Positions 1-12,110 of a DNA stretch of 64,000 bases are shown piece by piece. Under the pieces are notes generated by a model. It saw only the letters and a list, made by a program, of their open reading frames with translations. It did not search any database and was not told the origin of the DNA. Made by a program: the position numbers and the translations under genes. Source of the DNA: Camarhynchus parvulus (lineage: Eukaryota; Chordata; Aves; Passeriformes; Thraupidae); NCBI RefSeq assembly GCF_901933205.1, contig NW_022148259.1, positions 1 to 64,000 on the forward strand. The letters are read 5' to 3'. How positions within the stretch are numbered: position 1 is the stretch's first letter; each line of letters opens with the position of its first letter.

Positions 1-50
1 CGGTCGCGATCGCATCCATTATCGCGACAGGGCGCGATCCCCCCGCGCGC
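1..50. promoter_or_regulatory. Complex-sequence island at window start (cut)
   Basis: Non-repetitive DNA with CGATCG and TATCGCGA elements before the first array. It may be the edge of a conserved element extending left of the window. Nothing coding seen. Confidence 0.25.
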
Positions 51-54
51 GGCG

Positions 55-1250
55 GGAGCGGCTCCGGCACCGGAACGGCACCGGGATGACACCAAAACGG
101 CACCGAACCGGCACCGAACCGGCACTGAAACGGCGCTGAAACGGCACTGAAACGGCACCGAACCGGCACCGAACCGGCACTGAAACGGCGCCGAAACGGC
201 ACCGAACCGGCACCGGATAACACGAACCGGCACCGAACCGGTACCGGAACCGGCACTGAAACGGCACCGAACCGGCCCCGAAACGGCACCGGATCAGCAC
301 AGAACCGGCACCGAAACGGCACCGGGATGATACCGGACCGGCGCCGAACCGGCACTGAACCAGCACCGAAACGGGACCGAACCGGCACTGAAATGGCACC
401 GGATCGGCACCGGACCCACATGAGAACAGGACCGAACCGGCACTGAACGTGACAGGGGAATGGGATCGAACCGACACGAACCCACACCGAACCGGAACCC
501 CCACCGAACCCCGCACCGAACCCACACCGAACCGGCACCGAACCGATCCAGGAACGGCACCGAACCGATCCAGGAACAGCACCGAACCCACACCAGCCCC
601 ACACGGGAACGGCACCGAACCGACCCCAGCCCCACACGGGAGCGGCGCTGGCCCCACAGCGATCCCGCACTGACCCCGTGCAGAAATGGGGCTGGACCCA
701 CACGGGAACGGCACCGAACCGGCACCGAACCGACACAGGAATGACACCGAACCGGCCCCAGACCCACACGGAAATTACACCGAACCGACACCGAACCGGC
801 CCACACAACCCCACACCAACCCCACACCAACCCACACCAAACCCAACCAGCACCGAACCGGCACCGAACCGGAATGACACCGAACCGCCCCGACCCACAC
901 GGAATACACCGAACCGACACCGAACCGGCACAGGAACGGGACCACCCCCGAACCACGGAACGGCACCGAACCGACACCGAACCCCGGAACAGCCCCCCCA
1001 GGAAAAGGCACCAACCCCACCACCCCGCAAAGAACAGAACCGATCTGGCACCAAACCCACAGCGATCCCACACCAAACCCACACAGGAAATGACACCGAA
1101 CCGGCACCGAACCGGCACCGAACCGGCACCGAACCCATCCAGGAACGGGACAGAACCCACACCAGCCCCACACGGAAACGACACCGAACCGACCCCGGCC
1201 CCACAGCGGTGCAGCCCCGTGGCCTCGCTCCTGATCCCTCAGCCCCACGG
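55..1250. repeat. GGCACCGAACCG minisatellite
   Basis: A 6/12-bp unit GGCACCGAACCG with variants GGCACTGAAACG and CACACGGGAACG. Both strands are open for long stretches purely because of the period. Confidence 0.93.
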
Positions 1251-2430
1251 CCCCAAAACTCCGTGCCCAGGTGTGCCCAGGTGTGCCCAGGTGTGCCCAG
1301 GGGTGCCCAGGTGTGCCCGGGGGTGCCCGGCACACACGTGCACAGGTGCGCAGGGCACACGTGAGTGCATGGCACACGTGAGCAGTGCAGGTGTGCAAGG
1401 ACACGTGAGCTGCCAGGGCACACGCGCCGCGCAGGTGCGTGCAGGTGCACACGCGCAGGTGCGCTAGGCGCGAGCGCCCAGGTCACGCTGCAAGGGCGCC
1501 AGGCCCAGGGCACACGTGTGCAGGTGTGCAGGGCCGTGGCTGTGCCAGGTGGGGGACACGGCGTGCACAGAACAAGTGCGCCCAGGTGTGTAGTACAGGC
1601 CCAGGACACACGGTGCAGATGTGCAGGGACACGTGGCAGGGCGCAGGTGCACGAACACACGCAGGTGCGCAGAACACGCACAGGTACACACATGCGGGCA
1701 CAGGGCACACACGCAGGTGCGCAGGGCACACACGCACAGATCACACGTGCAGATGTGCAGGGCACACACATGCACGTATGCAGGACACACACGTGCAGGT
1801 GCACAGATCACACACGTGCAGGTGCGCAGGGCACACACGTGCACAGATCACACATGTGCAGGTGTGCAGATCACACACATGCACATATCACACACGTGAA
1901 GGGCACAGATCACACACGTGCACATATCACACACGTGCAGGTGCCCAGATCACACACGTGCAGGTGTGCAGATCACACACGTGCAGGTGCCCAGATCACA
2001 CACGTGCAGGTGTGCAGGGACACGCGAGCGTGCACAGAACACACGTGCGCAGGTGTGCAGGGCACAGGTGCACCCCAACACTGATCACACGTGCACAGGT
2101 GTGCAGGGCACAGATCACACACGTGCACATATCACACACGTGCAGGTGCACAGATCACACACGTGCAGGTGTGCAGATCACACACGTGCACAGGGCACAC
2201 ACGTGCAGGTGCCCAGATCACACACGTGCGCAGGTGTGCAGGGCACAGGTGCACCCCAACACTGATCACACGTGCACAGGTGTGCAGGGCACAGATCACA
2301 CACGTGCAGGGCACAGATCACACACGTGCAGGTGCAGGGCACACACCCGCACAGGTGTGACGGGACACGTGAGCACACGCAGGGCACACCCAGGGCACGC
2401 CCAGGGCACAGGTGCGCGCAGACCACACCT
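1251..2430. repeat. CACACGTGCAGGTG minisatellite
   Basis: First GTGCCCAGGT (10 bp) to about 1335, then units of ATCACACACGTGCAGGTG. Contains very many CACGTG E-boxes. Confidence 0.93.
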
Positions 2431-2519
2431 GTCCATGCACCCCCCCCCTCCCCACACCTGTGCCAACCCGAACACGGCCCGACACCCCCACCCCAAAAAC
2501 CGCAGCCCCCTCCGGACAG

Positions 2520-2935
2520 GTGGGACAGGTGGGATAGGGGCAGGTGGGACAGTGGGGTCTCTGTGGGGCCCGGGGGTCTCTGTGGGGTCCCTGTGGGGTC
2601 TCTATGGGGGTCCCCCAGCTCTGATGGATTCCCGCACTTGTCTCTCCATCCCTATAGGGTTTCTATGGGGCAGGGGTCTCTCTATGGGGCAGGGAGGTCT
2701 CTCTGGATCTCGGGGGTCTCTGAGGGGCCCGGGGGTCCCTGTGGGGTCTCTATGGGGTCCCTGTGGGGTCTCCCGGCTCTGATGGATTCCCGCACTTGTC
2801 TCTCAATCCCTATAGGGTTTCTATGGGGCAGGGGTCTCCATAGGGTCTCTCTGGATCTCGGGGGTCTCTGTGGGGTCTCTGAGGGGCCCGGGGGTCTCTA
2901 TGGGGTCCCTGTGGGGTCCCTGTGGGGTCTCCCGG
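2520..2935. repeat. GGGGTCTCTGTGGGGTCCCT array with two element-edge copies
   Basis: Contains TCTGATGGATTCCCGCACTT at about 2620 and 2776. The third occurrence, at about 2936, leads into the complex island 2930-3030. Confidence 0.9.
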
Positions 2936-3030
2936 CTCTGATGGATTCCCGCACTTGTCTCTTAATCTCCGGCGCGATCGATTCGCTATTTCCCTTTGTT
3001 GCCAGAAACTTCGATCGGGGCCGGCAGCGG
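2930..3030. promoter_or_regulatory. Candidate conserved non-coding element
   Basis: Non-repetitive island with CTTAATC, CGATCGATTCG, CCTTTGTTG (SOX-like) and CTTCGATCGG. It lies between two unrelated arrays. Its left edge is copied twice upstream. Function inferred only from contrast with surrounding low complexity. Confidence 0.4.
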
Positions 3031-3034
3031 CGGG

Positions 3035-5785
3035 AGGAGGGGGCGCGGGGGGGGTCGGGGGCACACGCGGGGGCGTGGGGGAGGGGGGCGCGGGTGGGAG
3101 GGAGGGAGGGGGACGCGCGGGAAAAGTTGGGAACTCACCGCGGGGCGGCCCCGCATGGGCGCGGGGAGGGGCCGGGGTCCCGCACGGAGGGCCGGGGGTC
3201 GCAGTCCGGGAGGGGCGGGGGTCGCAGAGCCTCCCCTAGAGCCCCTCGGAGAAGGTGCGAGGCATCCGCGGAGGAAGGTGGGGGAAATTGGGGAGGGGGC
3301 AGAGGGAGAGGAGAAATTGGGGGTCTGGGGGAGAGTGGGGGATTGGGGAGGGGGCAGAGGACTTGGGGGTCTGGGGGATGAAGGAGAGGGAGAGGGAGGG
3401 AGGAATGTGGGGTCTGGGGAGAGGGGGAAGGAGGAATTGGGTCTGGGGGGGAGGGGGGGAGGGAGGAATTGGGTCTGGGGAGAGGGAGAGGGAGGAATTG
3501 GGTCTGGGGAGAGGGGGAGGGAGGGATTGGGTCTGGGGGAGAGGGAGAGGGAGAGCCGGGGGGTCGGGAGGAGAGGGATGGAGGGATCGGGGGAGTGGGG
3601 TCGGGGGTGGGAGAAATTGGGGTCGGGGGGAGTCGGGTGGGGGAGAAGGAAGAGCCGGGGGTCGGGGGGAGAGGGAGAAATCGGGGGTCGGGGGGATCGG
3701 GATCGGGGGAGCCGGGGATGGAGGGAGAGGGAGGGAGGGACCGGGAAGGGTCGGGGGGCGAGGGATGGAGCGAGCGGGGATGGAGAGAGCGGGGTCGGGG
3801 GGAGCGGGGATGGAAGGAGGGGAAGAACCGGGGTCGGGGAGCGGGGTCGGTGGGAGCGGGGCTGGAGGGAGCGGGGACGGCGGGAGGAGAAGAAGCGGGG
3901 ACCGGAGGGAGCGGGGATGGAACCGGGACGGAGCGGAGGGAGCGGGGATGGAGGGAGCGGGGATGGAGCCGGGACGGAGCGGAGGGAGCGGGGATGCGGA
4001 GATGGACGGAGCTGGGCTGGAAGGGAGCGGGGATGCGGGATCGGAGCGGGAATGGAGCCGGGACGGAGCGGAGGGAGCGGGGACGGAAGGGAGCGGAGCG
4101 GGGATGGAGGGAGCGGGGATGGAAGGGAGCAGGAGAAGCGGGGACCGGACGGAGCTGGGCTGGAAGGGAGCGGGGATGCGGGAGCGGCGAGAGCCGGGAC
4201 GGAGCGGGAGGAAGGGACGGGCTGAGCAGGGGATGGAGCGCCCGGGGTCGGCGGGATCGGGAAGGGAAGCACCGCGGGGATGGAGCCGAGACGGAGGCGA
4301 TGGAAGGAGGGAGAGGGACGGATGGGGATGGACGGAGGAGGGATGGAGGGACCGGGATGGGGATGGAGGATGAGGGACCGGGAGGGATGGAGGGGGATGG
4401 AAGGGACCGGGAATGCGGGATGGCGGAGCGGGATGGAGGGACCGGGAATGCGGGATCGGAGCGGGGATGGAGCGCCCGGGGTCGGCGGGGATGGACGGAG
4501 CGCGGATGGAGCCGGGACGGAGCGGAGCGGGAGGAAGAGCGGGGCTGCCGAGGGGATGGACCGGGCTCGGTGGGATCGGAGCGGGAAGGGGAGCGGAGCC
4601 CCGGGAACGCGGGGACGGACGGAGCGGGGCTGCGGAGGGGATGGAGGGACCGGGGTCGGCGGGATCGGAGCGAGAGGGACCGGGAACGCGGGGATGGAGC
4701 CGGGACGGAGGGACCGGGAACGCGGGGATGGAGCCGGGACGGAGCGAGGATGGAGGGAGCGGGACCGGGAAGGGAAGAGCGGGACCGGCGGGGATGGAGG
4801 GACCGGGGTCGGCGGGATCGGAGCGAGAGGGATCGGCGGGGATGGAGGGAGCGGGAATGCGGGGATGGAGGGAGCGGGAATGCGGGGATGGAGCGGGAAG
4901 GGAAGCGCCGGGAATGCGGGGACGGACGGACCGGGATCGGCGGGGATGGAGCCGGGACAGCGGGGATGGAGGGAGCGGGACGGCGAGGAGCGGGACCGGG
5001 GGGAGCCGGGACGGCGGGGACGGAGCGAGAAGGGAGGGAAGGAGCGGGGATGGAAAACCGGGATGCGGGATGGAAAACCGGGACAAGGGATGGAAAACCG
5101 GGATGCGGGAGGGAAAACCGGTATGCGGGAGGGAGAACCGGGACAAGGGAGGGAAAACCGGGATGCGGGAGAGGTGCGGGATGCGGGAGAGGTGCGGGAT
5201 GCGGGGAAGGGTCGGCGGGAGGGGCCGGAGGGAGCCGGGATGCGGGAACGGAGGGTCCGGGGTGGGAGAGAAGGAAGGAGGGAGAGGAGGAGGAGGAGGA
5301 GGAGGAGGAGGAGGAAGAGCGGAGCGGGGCAGGGGGAGAGGGAGGAGAGAGGGACGGGGCAGAGGAGGAGGAGGAGGAGGGAGGGAGGAAGAGGAGGAGG
5401 AGAGGAGGGATGGAAGGCGAGGAGGAAGAGGAGGAAGAGGAAGGAGATGAAGGAGGAAGAGGAGGAGGAGGAGGGATGGAAGGAGAGGAGGAAGGTGCAG
5501 AGGAAGGGGGAGAAGTGATGGAGGAAGAGGAGGAAGAGGAGAAGGGGATGAGGAGGAAGAGGAAGAGGAGAAGGGGAAGAGGAGGAAGAGGAAGAGGAAG
5601 AGGAGAAAGGGATGAGGAGGAAGAGGAGAAGGGGATGAGGAGCACAAGGGACGGAGGAGGAAGAGGAGAGCGGGGAGGAAGGCGGGAAGCGGAGCCGGAG
5701 GGAGCGGGGAAGAGGAGGAAGAGGAGGAGGAGGAAGAGGAGCGGGACGAAGGCTCCGGGGCCGCGGGCCGGCGCCGGGGCCGGGC
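3035..5785. repeat. 2.7-kb purine-rich tract
   Basis: GGGA / GGAGCGGGGATGGA units to about 5200, then GAGGAGGAAGAGG to 5740. Near-complete purine strand asymmetry, H-DNA-prone. It explains the very long Pro/Ser-rich open frames on the other strand. Confidence 0.92.
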
Positions 5786-5915
5786 TTTAAGTAGCGGCCG
5801 AGCGGGGCCGGCGGATCGATGGATATAATTTTCCTCAAACTCGGAAAATAAAGTTCATCGCTGATCAAATTTGAAACCAGCTGCGGCGGCGCGGCCCGAA
5901 ATGGGCTTCGATCGG
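5785..5915. promoter_or_regulatory. Candidate conserved non-coding element
   Basis: AT-containing complex island (GATATAATTTTCCTCAAAC, GTTCATCGCTGATCAAATTT, CAGCTG E-box) inside extremely GC-rich repeats. It marks the switch from purine-rich to C-rich arrays. No coding potential recognised. Confidence 0.4.
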
Positions 5916-5939
5916 GGGGGGGGCGGCGGGGGGAACCCA

Positions 5940-6590
5940 GGGACCCCCCCCCGGCGTGACGGGGGGCACGGGGGGGCACCCCCAAAGTGACCCCGGAGCG
6001 TGGGGGCGTGGGGGACCGAGAAACGGGGCGAGAGGGGCGGGACCCCCCGAAAATGTGCCCCAAAATGTGCCCCAAAATACGCGTGACCCCCCAAAAATGT
6101 GCCCCAAAATGTGCCCCCAAAATGTGCCCCAAAATGTGCCCCAAAATACGCGTGACCCCCCCAGAAATGTGCCCCAAAATACGAGTGATCCCCCACAAAA
6201 ATGTGCCCCAAAAATGTCCCCAAAATACGCGTGACACCCCCGAAAAATGTGCCCCAAAATACGAGTGATCCCCCCCCGAAAATGTGCCTCAAAATACACG
6301 TGATCCCACCAAAATTTCCCCCAAAATACGAGGGATCCCCCCCACAAAATTCCCCCCCAAATGTCCCCAAAGGATACGTGACCCCCAGAAAATGTGCCAC
6401 AAAATGTCCCCAAAATATGCGTGACACCCCCAAAAATGTCCCCCCAAAATATCCACAAAATACGCGTGACCCCCCCCAAAAATACGGGTGACCCCCCAAA
6501 AATGTCCCCAAAATGCCCCCAAAATGTCCCCAAAATACGCGCGACCCCCAAAATGTCGCCTCCCCCTTGGCTCTGGGGACCCCTCCCCAA
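5940..6590. repeat. CCCCAAAATACGCGTGACCC array
   Basis: Units of 20-36 bp mixing CCCCAAAATGTG and ATACGCGTGACCCCC. Confidence 0.92.
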
Positions 6591-6599
6591 TTCCTGAGC

Positions 6600-7745
6600 C
6601 CCCTCTCGGTCCTCGTTCGGGAATTTTGGGGGGGATTTGTGGGGTTTGGGGGGATTTGGGGAGAATTTGGGGGGATTTGTGAGGGGATTTTAGGGGGGAT
6701 TTTGGGGGGAATGTGAGGGGATTTTAGGGGGGATTTTGGGGGGAATTTGGGGGGATTTTGGGGGGATTTGGGGCCGCAGAAAATTGGGGGCGCTTTGAGG
6801 GGAGGGGGAGATCGGGGGTGATGGGGGGCTGAGGGGATTTGGGGGTGTCCGTGGGGGGTCCCGGGGGTCCTGGGGGGTCTGGGGGTCCATGGGGGGTCCG
6901 GAGATCCCATTGGGGTCCATGGGGGTCTGGGGGCGTCTATGGGGGTCTGGGGGTCCATGGGGGGGTCCCAGAGGTGCCCTTGGGGGTTCCATGGGGGGGT
7001 CCTGGGGTGGTTTGGGGGTCCTGGGGCGCCGATCTGGGGTTTGGGGACTCGGGGGTCCTGGGTGGTTTGGGGGTCCCGGGGGCGCCGATCTGGGTTTGGG
7101 GGGACTCGGGGGTTCTGAGGTGGTTTGGGGGTCCATGGGGGTTCCATGGGTACCGGCGTGGTTTGGGGGTCCCGGGGGGCGCCGATTTGGGTTTGGGGGG
7201 CCCTGGGGGGCTCGGGGAGACCCTGGGGGGCTCGGGGGGGCCCTGGGGGGCTCGGGGGCGCCCTGGGTGGTTTTCGGGGGTGTTTTTTTGAGGGGGGGTC
7301 TCTCCCCGCGAGCCGCGGCCGCGTGTTCCCTTGGGGGTCCATGGGGGGGGGTCCTGGGGTGGTTTGGGGGTCCATGGAGGGTCCCGGGGGGCCCCGATCT
7401 GGGTTTGGGGGGTTCGGGGGGGCCCTGAGAGACTCGGGGGTTTTTCGGGGGTGTTTTTGGGGGCTCTCCCCGCGAGCCGTGTTGTTTCTTGTTTGGCGCG
7501 CGCGCGGAATTGGGGAAAATTCTGGGGTGGTTTGGGGTCCCGGGGGCCTTGGGGCTCTGGGGCCTGGGGGCTGTTTTTCGGGGGTGTTTTTTGGGGGGGG
7601 GTCTCTCCCCGCGAGCCGCGTGTTTTCGTATCTGTCTGGCGCGGCGGAATTGTGAAAAATTCTGGGGTGGTTTGGGGGTCCCGGGGGGCTCTGGGGGCCC
7701 TGGGGCCTGGGGGGCTCGGGGCGGCTCGGGGGGATTTTTCGGGGG
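6600..7745. repeat. G-rich arrays with three copies of the edge of the next island
   Basis: 6610-6780: GGGGGGATTTTGGGGGG. 6840-7740: GGGGGTCCTGGGGTGGTTTG. CTCTCCCCGCGAGCCG, the left edge of the 7746-8080 island, recurs at about 7301, 7466 and 7602. Confidence 0.9.
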
Positions 7746-8080
7746 TGTTTTTTGGGGGGGGGTCTCTCCCCGCGAGCCGCGTGTTTTCGCATCTGTCTGG
7801 CGCGGCGGAATTATGAAAAATTCGCCCATCGACAGCGCGGCTCAGGCTCGATTAGGGCAGATGGGACATGACAGCCCCCGATCAATACGGGCCCGGCCGC
7901 CCAAGTGTCAAGTAATGAATCAATTTCGACTAAATTTTCCATTTTTCAGGGGCCGTTCGGCGAGAGAAGAATATCCTCTTTTGTAAAGATATTATTATCG
8001 ATTGCGGCGGCAATTTGACATCAGGGGTAGTTAATTCCACTCAGAATAAAATTGAAAACACTTGAGAGGGAGAGCGAGGG
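7746..8080. promoter_or_regulatory. Longest candidate regulatory island upstream of the genes
   Basis: About 330 bp of complex sequence. Contains TCAAGTAATGAATC, AAGTGTCAAG (NK2-like), GATTTATT-poor AT stretches, TAGTTAATTCC and CACTTGAG. Motif density and isolation suggest a developmental enhancer; no open frame of recognisable homology. Confidence 0.45.
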
Positions 8081-8084
8081 GAGA

Positions 8085-8705
8085 GAGGGAGAGAGACAAA
8101 GGATGGGGGGGTGGGGGGATGGCGGGCGGGAGGGGGCGAAAATGGGGCGAAAATGGGGGAAAAGGGGAAAAAAAGGGTTGGGAGAGGGGGGAAGGGGGGA
8201 AGGGAGAGGGGAAAGGGGAAAAGGAAAAAGGGGAAAAAGGAAAAAAGGGAAAAAGGAAAAAAAGGGGAAAAGGAAAAAGGGAAAAAAGGGATAAAAGGGA
8301 AAAGGAAAAGGAAAAAAAAAAGGGAAAAAGGGGAAAAGGGGAAAAGGGAAAGGGGGAAAAAAGGGAAAAAGAGGGAAAAGGGGAAAAAATGGGGTTGGGA
8401 GAGGGGGAAAGGGGGAAAAGGGAGAGGGGGAAACGGGGTAGAGGGAAAAGAGGGGAAAAGGGGAAAAGGAGAAAGGAAAAAGGGAAAGGGGGAAAAGGAA
8501 AAAGGGGGAAAAGGGGGAAAAGGGGGAAAAGGGGGAAAAGGGAAAAAGGAAAATGAAAAAGGGGAAAAAGAGGGAAAAAGGGAAAAGGGAAAAAAGGGAT
8601 GAAAGGGGAAAAGGGAAAAAAGGGGAAATGGATAAAAAGGGAAAAAAGGGGGAAAAGGGGAAAAAGGGAAAAAAGGGGAAAAGGGGGGGGAAGGGAATAA
8701 AGGGG
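8085..8705. repeat. GGGGAAAA polypurine tract
   Basis: About 620 bp of A and G only, apart from rare T and C. Confidence 0.93.
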
Positions 8706-8709
8706 GGAA

Positions 8710-9110
8710 TTTCTGAAACCCCTGAATCCTCCATCCCACATCCCACATTCCCGATCCCACATTCCTGATCCCACATTCCTGATCCAGCGTTCCTGAATCC
8801 CCATCCCAAATCCCCGAATCCCAAATCCCCGAATCCCCCATCCCACATTATCCTGCACCCCTCAGCGTCCCAAACCCCAAATCCAGAATCCCAAATCCAG
8901 AATCCCAAACCCCAAATCCCAAACCCAAACCCCAAATCCCAAATCCCAAACCCCAAATCCCAAATCCCGAACCCCAAATCCCAAATCCCGAACCCCAAAC
9001 CCCAAATCCCAAATCCCAAACCCCAAATCCCGAACCCCACATGCCAAACCCCAAATCCCGAACCCCACATCCCAAATCCCAAACCCCAAATCCCAAATCC
9101 CCCGACATCG
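8710..9110. repeat. CCCAAATCCC array
   Basis: Units CCCAAATCCCAAACCCC and CATTCCCGATCCCA. Reverse complement of the array that follows. Confidence 0.92.
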
Positions 9111-9119
9111 CCCGCACCA

Positions 9120-11090
9120 CAGGACTGGAGCACTGGGATTTCGGGATGCTGGATTTTGGGATATTGGGATTTTGGGATATTGGGATTTTGGGATATTGGG
9201 ATTCAGGTTGTTGGGATTTCGGGATGCTGGATTTTGGGATATTGGGATTTTGGGATGCCGGGATTTGGGATTTGGGGATTTGGGATGCCGGGCTTTTTAG
9301 GGTGTTGGGCTCTGGAATCTCGGGGTTTTGGGCTCTGGAATCTCGGGGTTTTGGGGTCTGGAATGTCGGGATTTTGGGGTTTGGAATCTCGGGGTTTTGG
9401 GTTTGGAATCGCGGAGTTTGGGGCTCCGGATCCTCCGTAATTTGGGACTTTGCCTTTCAGGGTTGCCCCTCCCTGGGCTGCCGCCGTCCCCAGATTTGGG
9501 ATTCGGGGTTCGGGTTTGGGATTTGGGGATTTGGGGTTCGGGTTTGGGATTTGGGATTTGGAGTTTGGGATTCGTGTTTGGGATTTGGGGTTCAGGATTC
9601 GGGATTTGGGGTTTGGGGTTTGGGATTTGGAGTTCAGGATTCGGGATTTGGGGTTCGGGGTTTGGGATTTGGAGTTTGGGATTCGTGTTTGGGATTTGGG
9701 GTTCAGGATTCGGGATTTGGGGTTCGGGATTGGGGATTCGGGATTCGAGATTTGGGATTCGGGGTTTGGGATTCAAGATTCGAGATCAGGAATTCAGCAT
9801 TCGGGATTCAGGGTTTGAGATTTGGGGTTTGAGATCGGGGATTGGGGATTCAGGATTCGGGATTCGGGGTTTGGGATTCGGGACTGGGGATTTGGGGTGC
9901 GACATCCAGGATTTGGGATTCGGCGTTTGGGATTTGGGAACTGGAGATTGGAGATCCGGGATTGCAGATTCGGGGTTCAGGATTTGGGGTTCGAGATTCG
10001 GGATTCGGGATTCGAGATTCGGGATTGGGCGTTCAGGATTTCGGATTCGGGGTTTGGGATTTGGCATTTGGGATTGGGGATTCGGCATTTGGGATTGGGG
10101 ATTCAGGACTGGGAATTAAACATTCGGGGTTCGGGGTTCAGGATTTGGGGTTCGAGATTCGGGATTTGGGATTCGACATTTGGGATTTGGGATTCGGCAT
10201 TTGGGATTCAGGGTTTGGGATTCGGCATTTGGGATTGGGGATTGGGGATTTGGGATTCAGGATTTGGGATTTGGGATTCAAGATTCAGGATTCAGGATTG
10301 GGAATTAAACATTCGGGGTTCGGGGTTCAGGATTTGGGGTTCGAGATTCGAGATTCGGCGTTTGGGATTCGGCATTTGGGATTCAGGGATTTGGGATTCG
10401 GCATTTGGGATTGGGGATTCGGGATTCAGGATTGGGAATCAAACATTTAGCATTTGGGGTTGGGTGTTCAGGATTTGGGGTTCGAGATTCGGGATTCAGG
10501 ATTTGGGATTCGGCATTTGGGATTCGGGATTCAGGACTGGGAATTAAACATTCAGCATTTGGGATTCAGGGTTCGGGATTCGGGATCTGGGATCCGAGAT
10601 TCGGGATTGGGCGTTCGGGATTCGGGATTGGGCGTTCGGGATCCGAGATTCGGGGTTTGGGATTCGGCATTTGGGATTTGGGATTCGGCGTTTGGGATTC
10701 GGGATTCAGGATTGGGAATTAAACATTCGGCATTTGGGATTTGGGATTCAGGGTTCGGGATTCGGGATTGGGCGTTCGGCGTTTGGGATTTGGGATTCAG
10801 GACTGGGAATTAAACATTCGGGGTTCGGGTTCCGAGATTCGGGGTTTGGGATTCGGCATTTGGGATTGGGGATTCGGCATTTGGGATTGGGGATTCAGGT
10901 TGGGAATTAAACATTCGGCATTTGGGATTCAGGGTTCGAGATTCGGGTTTGGGATTCGGGATTGAGCATTCGGGATTTGGGATTTGGGATTCGGCGTTTG
11001 GGATTCGGGATTCAGGACTGGGAATTAAACATTCGGCATTTGGGATTCGGGGTTCGGGATCCGGGATTCGGGATTGGGCGTTCGGGATTT
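9120..11090. repeat. GGGATTCGGGATTTGGGG array
   Basis: 7-8 bp units GGGATTTG / GGGATTCG. From 10100, at least eight higher-order units carry GGGAATTAAACATTCGGC. 9450-9490 holds a short complex stretch, with no feature recognised. Confidence 0.92.
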
Positions 11091-11224
11091 GGGGACGGGG
11101 TCTCTCTCTGTCTCTGTCTCTGTCCCCCCGTGTCCTTGTCACCCCCGGTCCCCCCGCCCGGTCCCCCCCGGTCCCCCCCGGTCCCCCCCGGTCCCCCCGC
11201 CGCTGCCGGTGCCTCCGCCGGTGC

Positions 11225-11335
11225 CGCCGCCGTTGTTTAATGTTCCAATTTGGAGGAAGCCAAACATTCAATCAGGCGGATTAAGCGCTTAATGCCGCCC
11301 ATCGCTCACTGTCGCCGCCGCCGCCGCCGCCGCCG
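11225..11335. promoter_or_regulatory. Candidate conserved non-coding element with palindrome
   Basis: Complex island with GTTTAATGTTCCAATTTGG and the palindrome TTAAGCGCTTAA inside larger near-palindromic GGCGG...CCGCC arms (11273-11299), ending in a GCC triplet run. Preceded by pyrimidine-rich sequence 11095-11220. Confidence 0.4.
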
Positions 11336-11384
11336 CCGCGGGGACGGGACCCGAGACCACCGAGGGGTCCCCGGGACCGGGGGG

Positions 11385-12110
11385 GAAAAGGGGGGAAAGG
11401 GGAGAGAGGGACCCCAAAAGGGGGAGGAGCCCCAAAATGGGGGGGAGAGGGACCCCAAAATATGGGGAAAGGGACCCCAAAAGGGGGGGAAAAGGAACCC
11501 CAAAAGGGTGGGGAAAGGGACACCAAAAGGGGGGGAAAATGTGGGAAAAGGGTGGGGAGAGGGACCCCAAAAGGGTGGGAAAGGGACCCCAAAAGGGGGG
11601 GAGAGGGACCCCAAAATATGGGGAGAGGGACCCCAAAATGGGGGGGCAGAGGGACCCCAAAATATGGGGAGAGGGACCCCAAAATATGGGGAGAGGGACC
11701 CCAAAATATGGGGGAAAGGGACCCCAAAAGGGGGGGAGAGGGACCCCAAAATGGGGGGGGAGAGGGACCCCAAAATATGGGGAAAGGGACCCCAAAAGGG
11801 GGGGGGAGAGGGACCCCAAAATGGGGGGGGAGAGGGACCCCAAAATATGGGGAAAGGGACCCCAAAATGGGGGGGAGAGGGACCCCAAAAAGGGCGGGGA
11901 AAGAGACCCCAAAAGGGTGGGGAAAGGGACCCCAAAAGGGGTGGGAAAGGGACCCCAAAAGGGTGGGAGAGGGACCCCAAAAGGGTGGGGAAAGGGACCC
12001 CAAAAAGGGTGGGAAAAGGGACCCCAAAAGGGCGGGAGAGATGGACCCCAAAATGGGGGGGGGAGGGACCCCAAAAGGGTGGAAAAGGGACCCCGTAGTG
12101 TCCCCTCCTG
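11385..12110. repeat. GGGACCCCAAAA array
   Basis: 18-22 bp units GAGGGACCCCAAAATATGGG / GGGACCCCAAAAGGG, about 35 copies. Confidence 0.93.

Noticed and set aside
2986..6237. Very long minus-strand open frame (over 1000 codons, Ser/Pro-rich)
   Set aside because: It is a by-product of the GGA/GGGA purine array; composition is pure repeat and no domain is recognisable. The same applies to the other long frames at 3135-5790, 7800-9133 and 11281-12631.
8710..11090. Telomeric or centromeric satellite
   Set aside because: GGGATTTG/GGGATTCG is telomere-like in look but is not TTAGGG, and it is one of many unrelated local arrays around genes.
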